A stretch of DNA of 64,000 nucleotides from Streptomyces sp. V1I1 (GTDB taxonomy: Bacteria; Actinomycetota; Actinomycetes; Streptomycetales; Streptomycetaceae). The stretch is taken from assembly GCF_030817355.1 (NCBI RefSeq), contig NZ_JAUSZH010000001.1:4377501-4441500 (forward strand), given 5' to 3'. Positions 56,595 to 64,000 of the stretch are shown here, one piece after another. The notes below the pieces were generated by a model. That model worked only from the letters and a program-made list of their open reading frames with translations, had not been told where the DNA came from and searched no databases. A program made the position numbers and the translations under genes. Positions within the stretch are counted from its first letter, which is position 1. The number at the start of each line of letters is the position of its first letter.

Positions 56595-56786
56595 GGTGAC
56601 TCCTCGGTCGGGAGGACGGGGCTTTCCCTGCCTCTCATCCATGCGTCGAACGGCAGAAGGCCGGATCGACAGCTCCCCCGGAATTCTTCAGAGAATTTTC
56701 CGGGGCGACCACCGGAGTGGTCCGGTCCCGGGGCGTCCCATCCGGCCGAGCGGTATCGCGGCCGCGTGTAGCCCCGGCGGCCCGGC

Positions 56787-57383
56787 CTACTCCTTGGCGA
56801 CCGGCCGGTAGGTGCACACGTGCACGCCCGTGCCGCTGGTGACAGTGGAGACCAGCTCGAGCGTGCGTAGCGCACCGTCGCTGGGGAAGATCGTCTTGCC
56901 GCCGCCGAGGATCACCGGCTCGATCATGAGCCGTAGCTCGTCGACCAGGCCCTCGCTGAGAAGGGTGCGCGCGAGGGTGGGGCTCCCCATGACCAACAGG
57001 TCGCCGCCGTCGGTCTCGTGCAGTTCCCGGATGCGGGCGACGGCCTTGTCGCCGGGGATGCGCGTGGTGTTGTCCCACGTCAGCTCGTTGTCGCCCAGCG
57101 TCTGGGACACGACGTACTTCGGGATGGCGTTCATCCGGTCGGCGAACGGGTCACCGGCCCGCTCCGGCCACGCCGCGGCCATCGACTGCCACGTACGGCG
57201 CCCGAACAGCAGCGCCTCGGCCTTGGTCAACGCGCCGTCGAAGGCACCGCCCACCACCTCCGGATCGAAGAACGGGTGCGACCAGCCGCCATGGGCAAAG
57301 CCACCGTCGGTGTCCTCGTCGGGTCCGCCCGGCGCCTGCACGACGCCGTCCAAGCTCATGAACTCACTGATGACGATGCGCAT
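56787..57383 (-). CDS. dihydrofolate reductase-like (RibD C-terminal) protein
   Basis: A 198-residue protein of the RibD C-terminal/DHFR-like family, common and functionally diverse in actinobacteria. The NADPH-binding pattern L-L-F-G-R-R-T-W-Q and D-L-L-V-M-G-S-P-T-L-A-R-T-L near residue 130 is present. It lacks evidence for true folate reductase activity. GAGGAG lies 9 nt before ATG 57383. Confidence 0.88.
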   Translation of the reverse strand: MRIVISEFMSLDGVVQAPGGPDEDTDGGFAHGGWSHPFFDPEVVGGAFDGALTKAEALLFGRRTWQSMAAAWPERAGDPFADRMNAIPKYVVSQTLGDNELTWDNTTRIPGDKAVARIRELHETDGGDLLVMGSPTLARTLLSEGLVDELRLMIEPVILGGGKTIFPSDGALRTLELVSTVTSGTGVHVCTYRPVAKE

Positions 57384-57599
57384 GGGACTCGCTCCTCTTT
57401 CTCGCTGCAGGGGTACGGCGATGGAGACTGTCGCGCCGCTCCAAAATCATCGCACCCGGCTGGAGTCCGAGACAGGAGTCCGGGGCCGTCGCTCGACGTC
57501 AGCGACCGCCTCCGTGCAGCCGCCCCGATGGCGGCAGTGTGCCGTCATCATGGGCTCAATCGGAGGATTACGGGGCATTTGACCCTAGGGTGGGCTGTT

Positions 57600-58250
57600 G
57601 TGAACGGCCATCAGCGGGTGCGGGACGACGAGGGGAGCGCGGCCCGACTCCTCGCGCTGTCGGATGGCGTGTTCGCCATCGCGATGACGCTGCTGGCGCT
57701 GGACCTCACGCTGCCCGCCGGGCTGGACCCCGCCGGTTTCGAGCACGCGCTCGGGGATGTGATGCCCAACGTGTGGGCGTACGCCCTCAGTTTTCTGGTC
57801 ATCGCGGCGTTCTGGCGGGGCCACCACCAGATCTTCCGGTACGTGCGGGAGGTGGATGGGACGGTCATCAGGCTCGGGCTGCTGAGCCTGGGGCTGGTCG
57901 CCCTGATGCCCTTCCCTACCACTCTGCTGGCCGAGTACGGGGACCTGTCGCAGTCGGTGGCCGTCTACTCCGGCGCGGTCGCGGCCATGGGCGCCACACA
58001 GCTCGCGCTGGCGGTGGCACTGTGGAAGCGCCCGTGGCTGGGTAGCGCGGCGCTGCCCGATCCAGTCGCACGCAACGATGTGGCCGATCTGGCGGCGACG
58101 GTCCTGGTCTTCGCCGTCGCCGTGCCGCTGGCCTTCGTCTCCCCGACGGGCGCGAAGCTGTGGTGGGCGATGCTGATCCCGGTCAAGTCGGTGACGGGCA
58201 GGCGGGGCAAGCGCCTGCGCGCGGCCGCCCAGCAGCTCGGCGCCCGGTAG
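57600..58250 (+). CDS. TMEM175-family (DUF1211) ion channel-like protein
   Basis: A 216-residue membrane protein with the filter-helix motif L-S-D-G-V-F-A-I-A-M-T in helix 1 (about residues 20-30), the signature of prokaryotic TMEM175 potassium channels. About six hydrophobic helices follow. GTG 57600 is 8 nt after TAGGGT (57586-57591), and no RBS is seen, consistent with a leaderless mRNA. Confidence 0.88.
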   Translation: MNGHQRVRDDEGSAARLLALSDGVFAIAMTLLALDLTLPAGLDPAGFEHALGDVMPNVWAYALSFLVIAAFWRGHHQIFRYVREVDGTVIRLGLLSLGLVALMPFPTTLLAEYGDLSQSVAVYSGAVAAMGATQLALAVALWKRPWLGSAALPDPVARNDVADLAATVLVFAVAVPLAFVSPTGAKLWWAMLIPVKSVTGRRGKRLRAAAQQLGAR

Positions 58251-58363
58251 GACTCCTGCCTCCGCGCGGTTGTGGCACCCAAGGATTGTGTGAAGCGCCG
58301 TTCGGGGGATCGGTGGGTGTCGCGGAGAGGGGCCCGGAGGCGCGGCTCGTACTTTCGGTTGGC

Positions 58364-59776
58364 ATGACGTACGTATCGAGTGATCGCGCATCCGGCCCCA
58401 CGCGCCGCACCGCGCTTGCCGGGCTCGTCGGTGGGGCCGGGGCCGTGCTGGCCGCTGGGTGCACCCCGTCGGGCGCGGCGCCCGCGAATGCGCCCACTCC
58501 GAGTCGCACGGCGTCGGCCCCCGCCTCGGCGGGCGGTCCCACGCCGGGGGTGATGACACTCTTCAAGGACCCGGCCTTCAACTTCAACGGGCTCCTCGCG
58601 CTCGGCGGGTCCGGTTACGGCGCCGGTGAGGTGGGCGAGGTGCTCACCGCCGTGAACGCGATCAACAAGGCCGGCCTTTCCGCGCAGACGTACACAGAGG
58701 CCTTCAGGAAACTCGGCGATCAGCTGATGGAGGCGCCCCAGGGCAGCAAGCCCGGGACGGAGACCACACGCTTCCGTGCGCTGCGGGCCGCGCAGTACTA
58801 CGGCCAGGCGCTGTTCTTCGTCCTCGGCTCCGACGACCCCGGCAGCGAGGAGCAGCTGTACAAGGCCGGGCGCGGCGCCTGGGACAAGTTCTGTGAGCTG
58901 TGCGACCCGGCGCCGGTGACGGCGAAGGTCCCGTACGGGAAGACCCCGCTGCCTGTGTGGTTCTTCCGGCCGGCCGACTCCGGCGGGCGCCGCCCCACCG
59001 TGATCCTCACCAACGGCAGTGACGGACAGAACGTCGACATGTGGACCTACGGCGTCTCGGCCGCTCTGGAGCGCGGATGGAACGCACTCGTGTACGACGG
59101 GCCCGGCCAGGGGCAGCTGCTCTTCGTGGACCGGGTGGTCTTCACGCCGCGTTGGGAGACCGTGGTCACGCCGCTCGTCGACTGGCTGGCCGCCCGCTCG
59201 GACGTGGACAGGGGCAAGATCGCCCTGACCGGGCTGAGCATGGCCGGGAACCTGGCCCCCCGGGCCGCGGCCTTCGAGAACAGGATCGCCGCTCTGGTGG
59301 CGATGCCCGGCACGCTGTCGCCGTGGCTGGGCTTTCCTCCGGAGCTCCGGGAGATCCTCACCCCGGAAAAGGAGGAGACCAACAATGTCTGGAACAAGGA
59401 GGTTGTCCCCGAGCTGCCTCCGTCCGCGGCCGCGACGATGAAGAAGCGCATCGAGCCCTTCTCCGTGCCGGCGATGCTCGACGCCCGCGAGGGCAAAATG
59501 TTCACCGACTTCTACACCCCCGCCAGACTCATCGAGTCGCTGGACATCACGAACGTCGTGGGCCGCATCAAGACGCCCACGCTGGTCCTCGACTACGACT
59601 ACGAGCAGTTCTATCCCGGCCAGCCGCGCCAGATGTTCGACAAGCTGACGGCTCCCAAGGACTACGTGAAGCTCACCACGGCCACCGGCGCGCAGCTGCA
59701 CTGCTCCCCGATGGCCCCGCAGCAGCACTGCGAGGTCGTCTTCGACTGGCTGCAGGAGAAGCTGTCAGGCAGCTGA
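58364..59776 (+). CDS. exported alpha/beta hydrolase lipoprotein
   Basis: A 470-residue protein with a Tat-like start (T-R-R-T-A-L-A-G) and a lipobox L-A-A-G-C near residue 33. The hydrolase domain has the nucleophile in G-L-S-M-A-G (about residue 289), an acidic residue in V-L-D-Y-D-Y-E near 410 and His in Q-H-C-E-V near 455, similar to FrsA/DUF1100-like esterases. The substrate is unknown. TACTTT at 58350-58355 lies 8 nt before ATG 58364. Confidence 0.86.
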   Translation: MTYVSSDRASGPTRRTALAGLVGGAGAVLAAGCTPSGAAPANAPTPSRTASAPASAGGPTPGVMTLFKDPAFNFNGLLALGGSGYGAGEVGEVLTAVNAINKAGLSAQTYTEAFRKLGDQLMEAPQGSKPGTETTRFRALRAAQYYGQALFFVLGSDDPGSEEQLYKAGRGAWDKFCELCDPAPVTAKVPYGKTPLPVWFFRPADSGGRRPTVILTNGSDGQNVDMWTYGVSAALERGWNALVYDGPGQGQLLFVDRVVFTPRWETVVTPLVDWLAARSDVDRGKIALTGLSMAGNLAPRAAAFENRIAALVAMPGTLSPWLGFPPELREILTPEKEETNNVWNKEVVPELPPSAAATMKKRIEPFSVPAMLDAREGKMFTDFYTPARLIESLDITNVVGRIKTPTLVLDYDYEQFYPGQPRQMFDKLTAPKDYVKLTTATGAQLHCSPMAPQQHCEVVFDWLQEKLSGS

Positions 59777-60030
59777 CTTCTGTGCAGCTGCGGGTCCATG
59801 GGTGCGCTGCTCAGCGGGGAGATGCGGCGACCCGTACGCGGTGGCGCGGGTCTGGCAGACCTGCTCGGCCGTCAGACCGGGCGGTCGGCCTGGCCGCTGC
59901 CCGGCGCACGACAGTTGTCCTGTCTCATTGAAGCTGCTCGGATGTTAGGCCCCCCGACCAGGTCAGAGCAGTTTCCGTTGAGACTGGCGGAACCGGGTGT
60001 GTGTCATCCAATCTGCTTCATCGTGCAGCT

Positions 60031-60345
60031 TTACTGGCCGCGTCTCACGGAATCTGCTCCACGTGGTACGTCTTCACCGAAGACCTCCGGGGTGGGCCGC
60101 AGCAGGTGCCGGTAGGGGGACGGGTTGAAGCGCTCGCGTAGTTCGTCGAGGACCCACTTGGTGAAGCCCGGATAACTCCTGTAGTGCGAGTACGGGTGCC
60201 AGTGGAAGTAGGGATTGACGGTCCTTCGGATCTCTTGGACGAATAGCTCGATGCCGGGTGTGCTCTCCATCAGCCAGCAGAAGTCGGCCGGGACACCGAG
60301 AAGTTCGAAGGGCTCACGCGGAGTGCTTGCCGGGAGGTGCTCATC
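60031..60345 (-). pseudogene. C-terminal fragment of an unknown protein, disrupted next to an IS remnant
   Basis: About 100 codons (F-E-L-L-G-V-P-A-D-F, T-V-N-P-Y-F-H-W-H-P-Y-S-H-Y, L-R-E-R-F-N-P-S-P-Y-R-H) look protein-like but lack a start codon with signals. The frame runs into the transposase remnant, suggesting that the gene was cut by the insertion. The family is not recognised. Confidence 0.45.
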
Positions 60346-60349
60346 GAGG

Positions 60350-60827
60350 ATGAGTGATCGTGACCTCGTCGTTCGTGTTCCTGAGGGTCCGTCTGGCAGG
60401 ACGCCGGCCGAAACCCGCGGCCGACGGCACCATCCCGGCCACATGGCTGATCGCGCAGTGGCCCCCGGACCACAACGAGCCGGTCAAGTACTGGATCTCG
60501 AACCCGCCCGCCGACATTCCAGCCCGCGACCTGGTCCGGCTCGCGAAATTACGCTGGCGCATCGAGCACGACTACCGCGAGCTGAAGACCACCCTCGGGC
60601 TCGACCACTTCGAAGGCCGGTCTTTCGACGGCTGGCACCGCCACGTCACCCTCGTCACCGCCGCCCACCTGTTCCCTGACCGAACAGCGGACCTGCCCAA
60701 AAGCCCCTGCCAGGGCCTGACCCTCTACCAGGACCTGGACCTGATCCAACAACTCCTGGCCACCTGGACCGGCACCTGCCCCACCTGCCGACAAGCCACC
60801 CCATGGCAGCCCTACGACACCACCTGA
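60350..60827 (+). mobile_element. IS701-type transposase remnant (C-terminal third)
   Basis: The frame encodes A-D-G-T-I-P-A-T-W-L, K-L-R-W-R-I-E-H-D-Y-R-E-L-K and L-G-L-D-H-F-E-G-R-S-F, with the catalytic Glu of the DDE triad, and a Cys-x2-Cys tail. These match IS701-family transposases of Streptomyces. The N-terminal two thirds, including both Asp residues, are missing, so the element is dead. No terminal inverted repeats were found. Confidence 0.82.
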
Positions 60828-61020
60828 CAAAGCCCTACTAGAGTTGTCGTCAGCGGGAAGGCGCGCGGTGTCCGCCCTTCGTGCTCGGGGCGTGGGCCGC
60901 CCACGGCGCGGTCGAGACGTGGGCCGATTGCCCCGAGATCAGGGCGCTCCCAGGGATGTCGCGCAGGCCCGAGGCTGCGCCGACCCACCAAGCAGGTCAG
61001 ATGGTGGCGGCGAATCACGG

Positions 61021-61479
61021 CTACTGATCCCATGCGGTCACCAGGCCGTAGGTGACCAGGCCGAAAACAAAGTGCGGTACCACGTCCGAGGCCCAGTCGC
61101 CGGCTGACCAGGTGCGAGGATCGCTGACCCCGAGGCGGGCAATCGGCACGTCGGCGACGACCATCACCAATGCTCCGGTAAGAGCCCCTCCCAACCACAG
61201 GGGCATCCGAGCGCCTGCCCGGTGGACCAGCGCTACAGCGGCGCCCGTCCCGCATCCCACGGCGACACCCGTCACCGCTGCGAGACCGATGAGCCGGTTG
61301 CCCTTTTCGGCCGAGTCCCGGAGCGGAAGCCCCATCCGGGTAGCGATCGTGTCCACCAAAGTTTCCGGCACACTGCTGGCGGGCCTGCCGCGCAAAGCCA
61401 TGTCGGCATAGGACACGGCGTTCAATGCGGTCGTCCCCGCGGCCCCCGCGGCGCAGCCGCGCACAATGGTTCGGATCAT
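61021..61479 (-). CDS. small membrane protein of unknown function
   Basis: A 152-residue protein with about four hydrophobic segments and a conserved-looking N-terminus (R-G-C-A-A-G-A-A-G-T-T-A-L-N-A-V-S-Y). I believe similar proteins occur in many actinobacteria, but no function is known to me. ATG 61479 is chosen over an upstream in-frame start because the family-like sequence begins there. Confidence 0.7.
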   Translation of the reverse strand: MIRTIVRGCAAGAAGTTALNAVSYADMALRGRPASSVPETLVDTIATRMGLPLRDSAEKGNRLIGLAAVTGVAVGCGTGAAVALVHRAGARMPLWLGGALTGALVMVVADVPIARLGVSDPRTWSAGDWASDVVPHFVFGLVTYGLVTAWDQ

Positions 61480-61962
61480 GCTCCACGCAATCCCCGCCGC
61501 TGCCCGCACCCAAACAGCACAGGCACCAGCCCACTCGGATCACGGACGACGTGCAGCCGACTGGACGGCGCCTCTCGCAGCACGGCGGCCACTGGCTCCC
61601 CGGACCCGGCCTGGCCGTGGTCGACGATCGTGCAAAGGGACGGCTTGCGCTACGGCGCCGACGCTGCCGATATCGCGCCGTCCAGACCGGACTTCGGATC
61701 GTCTCGACAGCAGCACCGAGCCGGCCTGCCCCCCCGCGCCCGCGGCCCTCGACGCGGACACGCGGTAGGGCCCGCTACTCTTCTTCGCTTGGCGAGTGCC
61801 TCTTTCGCCACACGTACAGGACCCTCAGCAAGTCCTACCGTTGCAGCTCAGAGGGACTCTGCTTTCTCGATCACCTATCGGACAGCACCTCTGGTGAAAG
61901 CCCAAGGTTAGGCATATGAGGGGGCCGATGTCCTTGCAGAGAGACGCCCTCGTAGTCGGCCA
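61480..61962. other. gene-poor interval
   Basis: About 480 bp with lower codon bias than the flanks. Frames exist on both strands but none has a convincing start signal or a recognisable family. It may contain further decayed gene pieces. Confidence 0.4.
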
Positions 61963-62175
61963 TTATCGCAATAGTGCTTCCATGTGGCGCGCGGCGTCGT
62001 CGGACGCCTCATCGGGTGTCCGGCCGTTCTCACGGGCGACCATATACGCGGCATACCAGTCCCACCAGTTGTGCTCGGGGGCGGATGCCTCGTACGGGCC
62101 ATGGTGCTCCGCCGTCTCGTGCAGAAGTTCTGTCAACGCGGCTACGTCCACGGCAAAAGCCTCCTGAGTCGTCAC
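61963..62175 (-). CDS. small conserved protein next to a VOC gene
   Basis: A 70-residue acidic helical protein (L-T-E-L-L-H-E-T-A-E-H-H, W-W-D-W-Y-A-A-Y-M). GTG 62175 overlaps the stop of the upstream VOC gene (GTGA), so the two are translationally coupled. Similar pairs of VOC and short W-W-D-W-Y proteins occur in Streptomyces as far as I recall. The function is unknown. Confidence 0.75.
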   Translation of the reverse strand: MTTQEAFAVDVAALTELLHETAEHHGPYEASAPEHNWWDWYAAYMVARENGRTPDEASDDAARHMEALLR

Positions 62176-62663
62176 CGTCCAGGTAGTCGCTCCTGCACCT
62201 CTTGCAGTACCCACCCGTTTCCGTCCGGGTCGCTGAACGAGGCGTAGGAGGCGTAGCTGCGGCCGTCTGGATCGCGGCCGTCGACCCGTACTTCAGCGCC
62301 GGTGTCGTAGACCTTGTGGAAGATCTTGCTTACCTCAACACCGCGGCTGGCGAGGTCGGCGCGGGCTTTGTCGAGGTCGAAGACCACGAGGTAGCCCTCT
62401 GCGGATCCAGGCGCCGCGGAGATGACCCCGCGGCCGAAGATGATCGAGCATTCCGACCCAGGCGGCGTCAGCTGAACGATCCGGAATTCTGGGCCGGCCT
62501 CGAAGTCCGCATCGAGCCGCCATCCCAGGCTCTGGTAGAAGCGCAGGGCACGGTCGACGTCAGCGACGGGGATAATGTGGACCTCGATCTTCATATCCAC
62601 GGTCGGCTCTTTGACGCCGCCCTGTGCGCCGCCCTGTGCGCCGCCCTGCTCTTGAGTGCTCAT
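62172..62663 (-). CDS. VOC-superfamily (glyoxalase/bleomycin-resistance-like) protein
   Basis: A 163-residue protein: a Gln/Gly-rich repeat N-terminus (G-G-A-Q-G-G-A-Q-G-G), then a VOC domain with D-V-D-R-A-L-R-F-Y-Q-S-L-G-W near residue 38 and S-F-S-D-P-D-G-N-G-W-V-L-Q-E near the end, the last Glu being a usual metal ligand. AGGAG lies 7 nt before ATG 62663. The substrate is unknown. It is coupled to the small gene downstream. Confidence 0.88.
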   Translation of the reverse strand: MSTQEQGGAQGGAQGGVKEPTVDMKIEVHIIPVADVDRALRFYQSLGWRLDADFEAGPEFRIVQLTPPGSECSIIFGRGVISAAPGSAEGYLVVFDLDKARADLASRGVEVSKIFHKVYDTGAEVRVDGRDPDGRSYASYASFSDPDGNGWVLQEVQERLPGR

Positions 62664-62789
62664 ATCGTTCTCCTGCGCCCGATGCCCAGAAATCCATGAG
62701 GACGACGTGGCCGCGCAGCCCTGGGCGGCCGAGCGGCTCGGTATTGACGCCCCGCCGCGCGAGGGCATGTGTCGTCGGTCGGGCACGGT

Positions 62790-62880
62790 CTACCGGAGGG
62801 AGCGGAAGGCCGTGCGCAACTCTTCCACGAGGAGTTCCGGCTGCTCCCAGGCGGCGAAGTGCCCGTCCTTGGGCAGCTTG
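62790..62880 (-). pseudogene. C-terminal remnant of an alpha/beta hydrolase (epoxide hydrolase-like)
   Basis: About 29 codons read K-L-P-K-D-G-H-F-A-A-W-E-Q-P-E-L-L-V-E-E-L-R and stop, which is the conserved C-terminal helix region of epoxide hydrolase-like enzymes with its catalytic His. The upstream sequence no longer encodes the rest, so the gene was truncated near 62881. Confidence 0.65.
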
Positions 62881-63277
62881 TTGCAGTGTCAACCCCGTGC
62901 CACCTACATCTCCACGTTAGACCGATGGGGTACACGATGCACCCGGGAAGAACCCCGGGGTGCGTCCCGTGGCTGCACCGCCGGGGGTTTGGACTTCCTA
63001 GGAAGCGGTGGCACGGGCCCACCCGGATGTCGAGAATTCGTAAACGCACTAACCTCGAACCTTCGTGACGGGTCGTGAGTTCTTTCGGCGGCCTGATTCG
63101 GCTGGCCGGACTGGTAGTGGACAGACTGCGGGCCCGGATGTCGCGTCGGGTGGGCACCGGATTCCACTGCTCCGGCAGGTGCTGCCGATTCGTCGGGGTG
63201 AGGTGTTGCCGGTCGGCCGGGGCCGGGAAGGGCTTCGAGTCGCTGGATCCGGCGGTGATGACATCGGTCCAGGGCCA
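62881..63277. other. gene-poor interval downstream of a truncation point
   Basis: About 400 bp with mixed base composition. No tRNA, att site, or convincing gene was recognised, though the abrupt end of the hydrolase fragment at 62881 suggests a rearrangement joint here. Confidence 0.4.
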
Positions 63278-63490
63278 GTGGATGAGCTGATTGAGCTGCA
63301 GCGCGCAGCGAACCGGGCGCGCGAAGAAGCGACGGAACACGGCTACTCGTCGGAAGCGTGGCGGCCGTGGCTGGACGCGGCCGAGGCGCTGACGGCTGCG
63401 ATCACGGCGCACGCGGCGGCGACCGGGCAGAACCGGCACGACGTCGAGGTTGGGCTGAAGCGGCGGGCCCGGGAGTCGGGCGAGGGCTGA
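63278..63490 (+). CDS. small helical protein, plasmid/phage-type hypothetical
   Basis: A 70-residue helical protein (L-I-E-L-Q-R-A-A-N-R-A, W-L-D-A-A-E-A-L-T-A-A-I-T-A-H-A-A-A-T-G) resembling short proteins encoded by Streptomyces plasmids and integrated elements. GTG 63278 is a tentative start; the frame stays open upstream to 63065. Confidence 0.5.
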   Translation: MDELIELQRAANRAREEATEHGYSSEAWRPWLDAAEALTAAITAHAAATGQNRHDVEVGLKRRARESGEG

Positions 63491-63685
63491 CGGTCAGGGA
63501 TCGAGGGGTTGACGCTTCCAGCCCGATGAGACCACTACCCGCCTGCGCAATGAGACCGGTAGGACGTGGAGCCGATACGACGCTGGAGATCACACACGGT
63601 CACCGGCCGGTTGGGTTCCACGGGGAACTGGTGACAGTTGAATGCGAGAGCCCACCAGTAGGCCGTCGCACACTATCGTCGGCTG

Positions 63686-64000
63686 ATGCGCGCCCACCAT
63701 ATTGACCGCCCAGCCGATCTCGACGTGGTCCGTGAGTCCTATGACCGCGTGGCCGACAACTACGCCCACATGGTGGTGACGACGGGAGTCGGCGACATCC
63801 GTAGCCATCCATGGCTCAAGGCATCAATCGACGCCTTCGCTGACACCGTGAGCGAGCTTGGGCCTGTCCTCGACGTCGGCTGCGGACCCGGAACGGTGAC
63901 CGCCTACCTTGCCGAACGCGGACTCGACGTGTCCGGGGTCGATCTCTCTCCTCGCATGATTGAGAACGCGCGCCGTCTTCATCCGCAATGCCGCTTCAGC
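63686..64000 (+). CDS. class I SAM-dependent methyltransferase (5' part, cut by window end)
   Basis: The first 105 codons encode Y-D-R-V-A-D-N-Y, SAM motif I V-L-D-V-G-C-G-P-G (about residues 55-63), V-D-L-S-P-R-M-I near residue 80; the rest lies beyond the window. TATCGT at 63674-63679 is 6 nt before ATG 63686 and no RBS is seen. The substrate is unknown. Confidence 0.85.
   Translation, partial: MRAHHIDRPADLDVVRESYDRVADNYAHMVVTTGVGDIRSHPWLKASIDAFADTVSELGPVLDVGCGPGTVTAYLAERGLDVSGVDLSPRMIENARRLHPQCRFS

Noticed and set aside
60828..61020. Right-end inverted repeat of the IS701-type remnant
   Set aside because: No matching partner was found on the left side.

Overview
The window looks like a Streptomyces chromosome segment (very close relative of the genus at minimum). 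Support comes from the GC-rich codon use, the actinobacterial gene families (mycothiol synthase, RsiG, GlnR, Nur, CsoR, DUF47-Pit, DUF2993, DUF3099, nitrobindin-like FABP) and a gene order that, from memory, follows the central part of the S. coelicolor chromosome.

Layout. 1-2732: the 3' part of a 23S rRNA gene, a 5S rRNA gene and a strong terminator. 2783-14459: a GNAT enzyme, then a minus-strand run of secretion genes resembling a reduced Gram-positive type IV secretion apparatus (VirD4-like, VirB4 split in two, VirB6-like, VirB8/TcpC-like, small two-helix membrane protein) without a relaxase, then a methyltransferase, a two-domain SLT-NlpC/P60 wall hydrolase and a PAP2 phosphatase. 14577-18178: secreted flavoprotein, lipoprotein, small conserved protein, CsoR with its operator. 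18373-33373: a phosphate-centred block: DUF47-Pit transporter, pstSCAB with a PHO box, a Nudix-CHAD-ppk polyphosphate operon, mycothiol synthase, a secreted 5'-nucleotidase and a secreted PI-PLC. 33398-38955: two-component system, surface serine protease, LacI regulator, GlnR. 39176-47667: hydrolase, MoaD-like carrier, membrane proteins, then a sulfur block (Cys-containing leader peptide, thiosulfate sulfurtransferase, SseC-like DUF1416, DsrE), nitrobindin-like protein, Nur, YgfZ and D-aminoacyl-tRNA deacylase. 47815-56002: RsiG (c-di-GMP-dependent anti-sigma for WhiG), then a zone of decay (frameshifted asparaginase, frameshifted GntR, a GntR/TetR composite remnant, a helR/helD-like fragment with an in-frame stop) interleaved with intact genes, including a quinone oxidoreductase under what looks like a SoxR box. 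56238-64000: stress and metabolism genes, an IS701-type transposase remnant, several gene fragments and a methyltransferase cut by the window end.

Two patterns cross the whole window. First, many genes carry short tandem duplications (9-21 bp units, often 14 bp) directly at or over their stop codon, so that the stop codon itself is copied downstream. Second, many genes have a TANNNT -10 element 6-8 nt before the start codon and no ribosome binding site, which predicts leaderless mRNAs. The most functionally interesting items are the relaxase-less secretion cluster with a coupling protein that lacks a P-loop, the SoxR-type promoter with 19-bp spacing, the Cys leader peptide ahead of the sulfurtransferase, and the stop-codon-anchored repeats.
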